Below, in pieces: positions 5,278 through 5,904 of a stretch of DNA of 5,904 nucleotides (the first letter of the stretch is position 1; each line of letters begins with the position of its first letter). Both the position numbers and the translations under genes were made by a program. Origin of the DNA: Chloroflexota bacterium (GTDB taxonomy: Bacteria > Chloroflexota > Limnocylindria > Limnocylindrales > CSP1-4); assembly GCA_021812735.1 (NCBI GenBank), contig JAKAMV010000654.1:1-5904 (forward strand), written 5' to 3'. The notes beneath the pieces were generated by a model. That model made no database searches. It worked only from the letters and a program-made list of their open reading frames with translations, and was not told where the DNA came from.

Positions 5278-5886
5278 TCACGACTCGGCCGAGAACCGCT
5301 CCTCGGCCCATGGGTCGGCATCGTTGTGGTAGCCGTAGCGCTCCCAGAAGCCGGGCTGGTCGTGGGCCAGGAACTCGAGGGCCCGGATCCACTTGGGGCC
5401 CTTCCAGAAGTAGCGCTTGGGCACGATCAGCCGGAGCGGCCAGCCGTGCTCGGGCGTGAGCGGGGCGCCCTCGTAGGTGTCGGCGAGGATGACGTCGTCG
5501 TCATCGAGCACCGACAGCGGCACGTTGGCCGTGTAGCCCTGCTCGGCGTGGCCGACAACGTGGCTGGCCGACGGCCGAACCCGGGCCAGTTCGAGGATCG
5601 CCCGGATGGGGACGCCCTCCCAGTGCGTGTCGAGCTTCGACCAGCGCGTCACGCAGTGGATGTCGGCGGTCAGGGAGGTCCGGGGCAGCGCCTTGAACTG
5701 TGCCCACGTGAGCCGGAGGGGGTTGTCCACCTCGCCGAACACGCGGAAGTCCCACGTCGCGAGGTCCACCCTGGGCACAGAACCGTAGTGGAGGACGGGG
5801 AACTTCTCGGTCAGGTACTGGCCGGGCGGGACGCGGTCAGCCGTTGCCGGGTCGCCGGCGCGGCTGCCGAACAGGCGCTCGAACAT
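5278..5886 (-). CDS. Sulfite-oxidase-like molybdopterin oxidoreductase
   Basis: This 202-residue protein is a minimal member of the sulfite oxidase/YedY-type molybdopterin-binding family (Pfam Oxidored_molyb). The physiological substrate of these short cytoplasmic versions is unknown. The start is the ATG at 5886-5884, with GGAGA (minus strand, 5897-5893) 6 nt upstream. There is no Tat or Sec signal, so it is probably cytoplasmic. Motifs in order are PPGQYLTEKFPVLHYG (20-35), WDFRVFGEVDNP (45-56), DIHCVTRWSKLDTHWEGV (75-92) with Cys78 as the expected molybdenum ligand, GYTANVPL (117-124), and PEHGWPLRLIVPKRYFWKGPKW followed by IRALEF (145-172), the typical cofactor-binding end of the domain. 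The tail GFWERYGYHNDADPWAEERF (179-198) is also characteristic. The length is normal for the group and the gene is intact. It converges on the iron transporter gene. Any membrane or haem partner would have to lie outside the window. Confidence 0.93.
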   Translation of the reverse strand: MFERLFGSRAGDPATADRVPPGQYLTEKFPVLHYGSVPRVDLATWDFRVFGEVDNPLRLTWAQFKALPRTSLTADIHCVTRWSKLDTHWEGVPIRAILELARVRPSASHVVGHAEQGYTANVPLSVLDDDDVILADTYEGAPLTPEHGWPLRLIVPKRYFWKGPKWIRALEFLAHDQPGFWERYGYHNDADPWAEERFSAES

Positions 5887-5904
5887 CGGTGGTCTCCAGG
5901 GCGG

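Overview
The window is very GC-rich, with G or C at almost every third codon position, GTG starts at two genes and long antisense ORFs that are only composition shadows. This, together with Ser/Ala-rich lipoprotein N-termini, suggests a high-GC actinobacterium or a high-GC Chloroflexota lineage (Limnocylindria-like). The sequence alone does not decide between them. There are no tRNA or rRNA genes, CRISPR arrays, transposases or phage genes. It reads as ordinary chromosome with a metal and redox flavour.

Layout. At the left edge a minus-strand gene (1-501, cut by the window edge) encodes the N-terminal part of a bacterial arrestin-fold protein. It diverges from a plus-strand SAM-dependent methyltransferase of the Ppm1/TcmP (leucine carboxyl methyltransferase-like) family (714-1550). 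The plus strand then carries a four-helix membrane protein of unknown function (1606-2286) and a PCu(A)C-type periplasmic copper chaperone lipoprotein with a large methionine-rich insertion (2380-3027). A strong hairpin terminator (3054-3079) is followed by a promoter-like -10 box. Next come a fusion of a pterin-carbinolamine-dehydratase-like domain with a glyoxalase/VOC domain (3138-3806), and a fusion of a ferritin-like (rubrerythrin) domain with a VIT1/CCC1 iron transporter domain (3905-5077, MbfA-like). A convergent minus-strand gene (5278-5886) encodes a small cytoplasmic sulfite-oxidase-like molybdoenzyme.

How the genes may work together. The membrane protein and the copper chaperone probably form a small copper-handling unit. 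The start region of the first gene carries a TACCC-n5-GGGTG pseudo-palindrome that resembles CsoR-type copper operators. The MbfA-like protein would protect the cell from excess iron and peroxide. The methyltransferase, the arrestin-fold protein and the VOC fusion have no evident functional link to these. The points most worth a second look are the copper pair with its putative operator, the Met-rich chaperone insertion, and the degenerate active site of the PCD-like domain.
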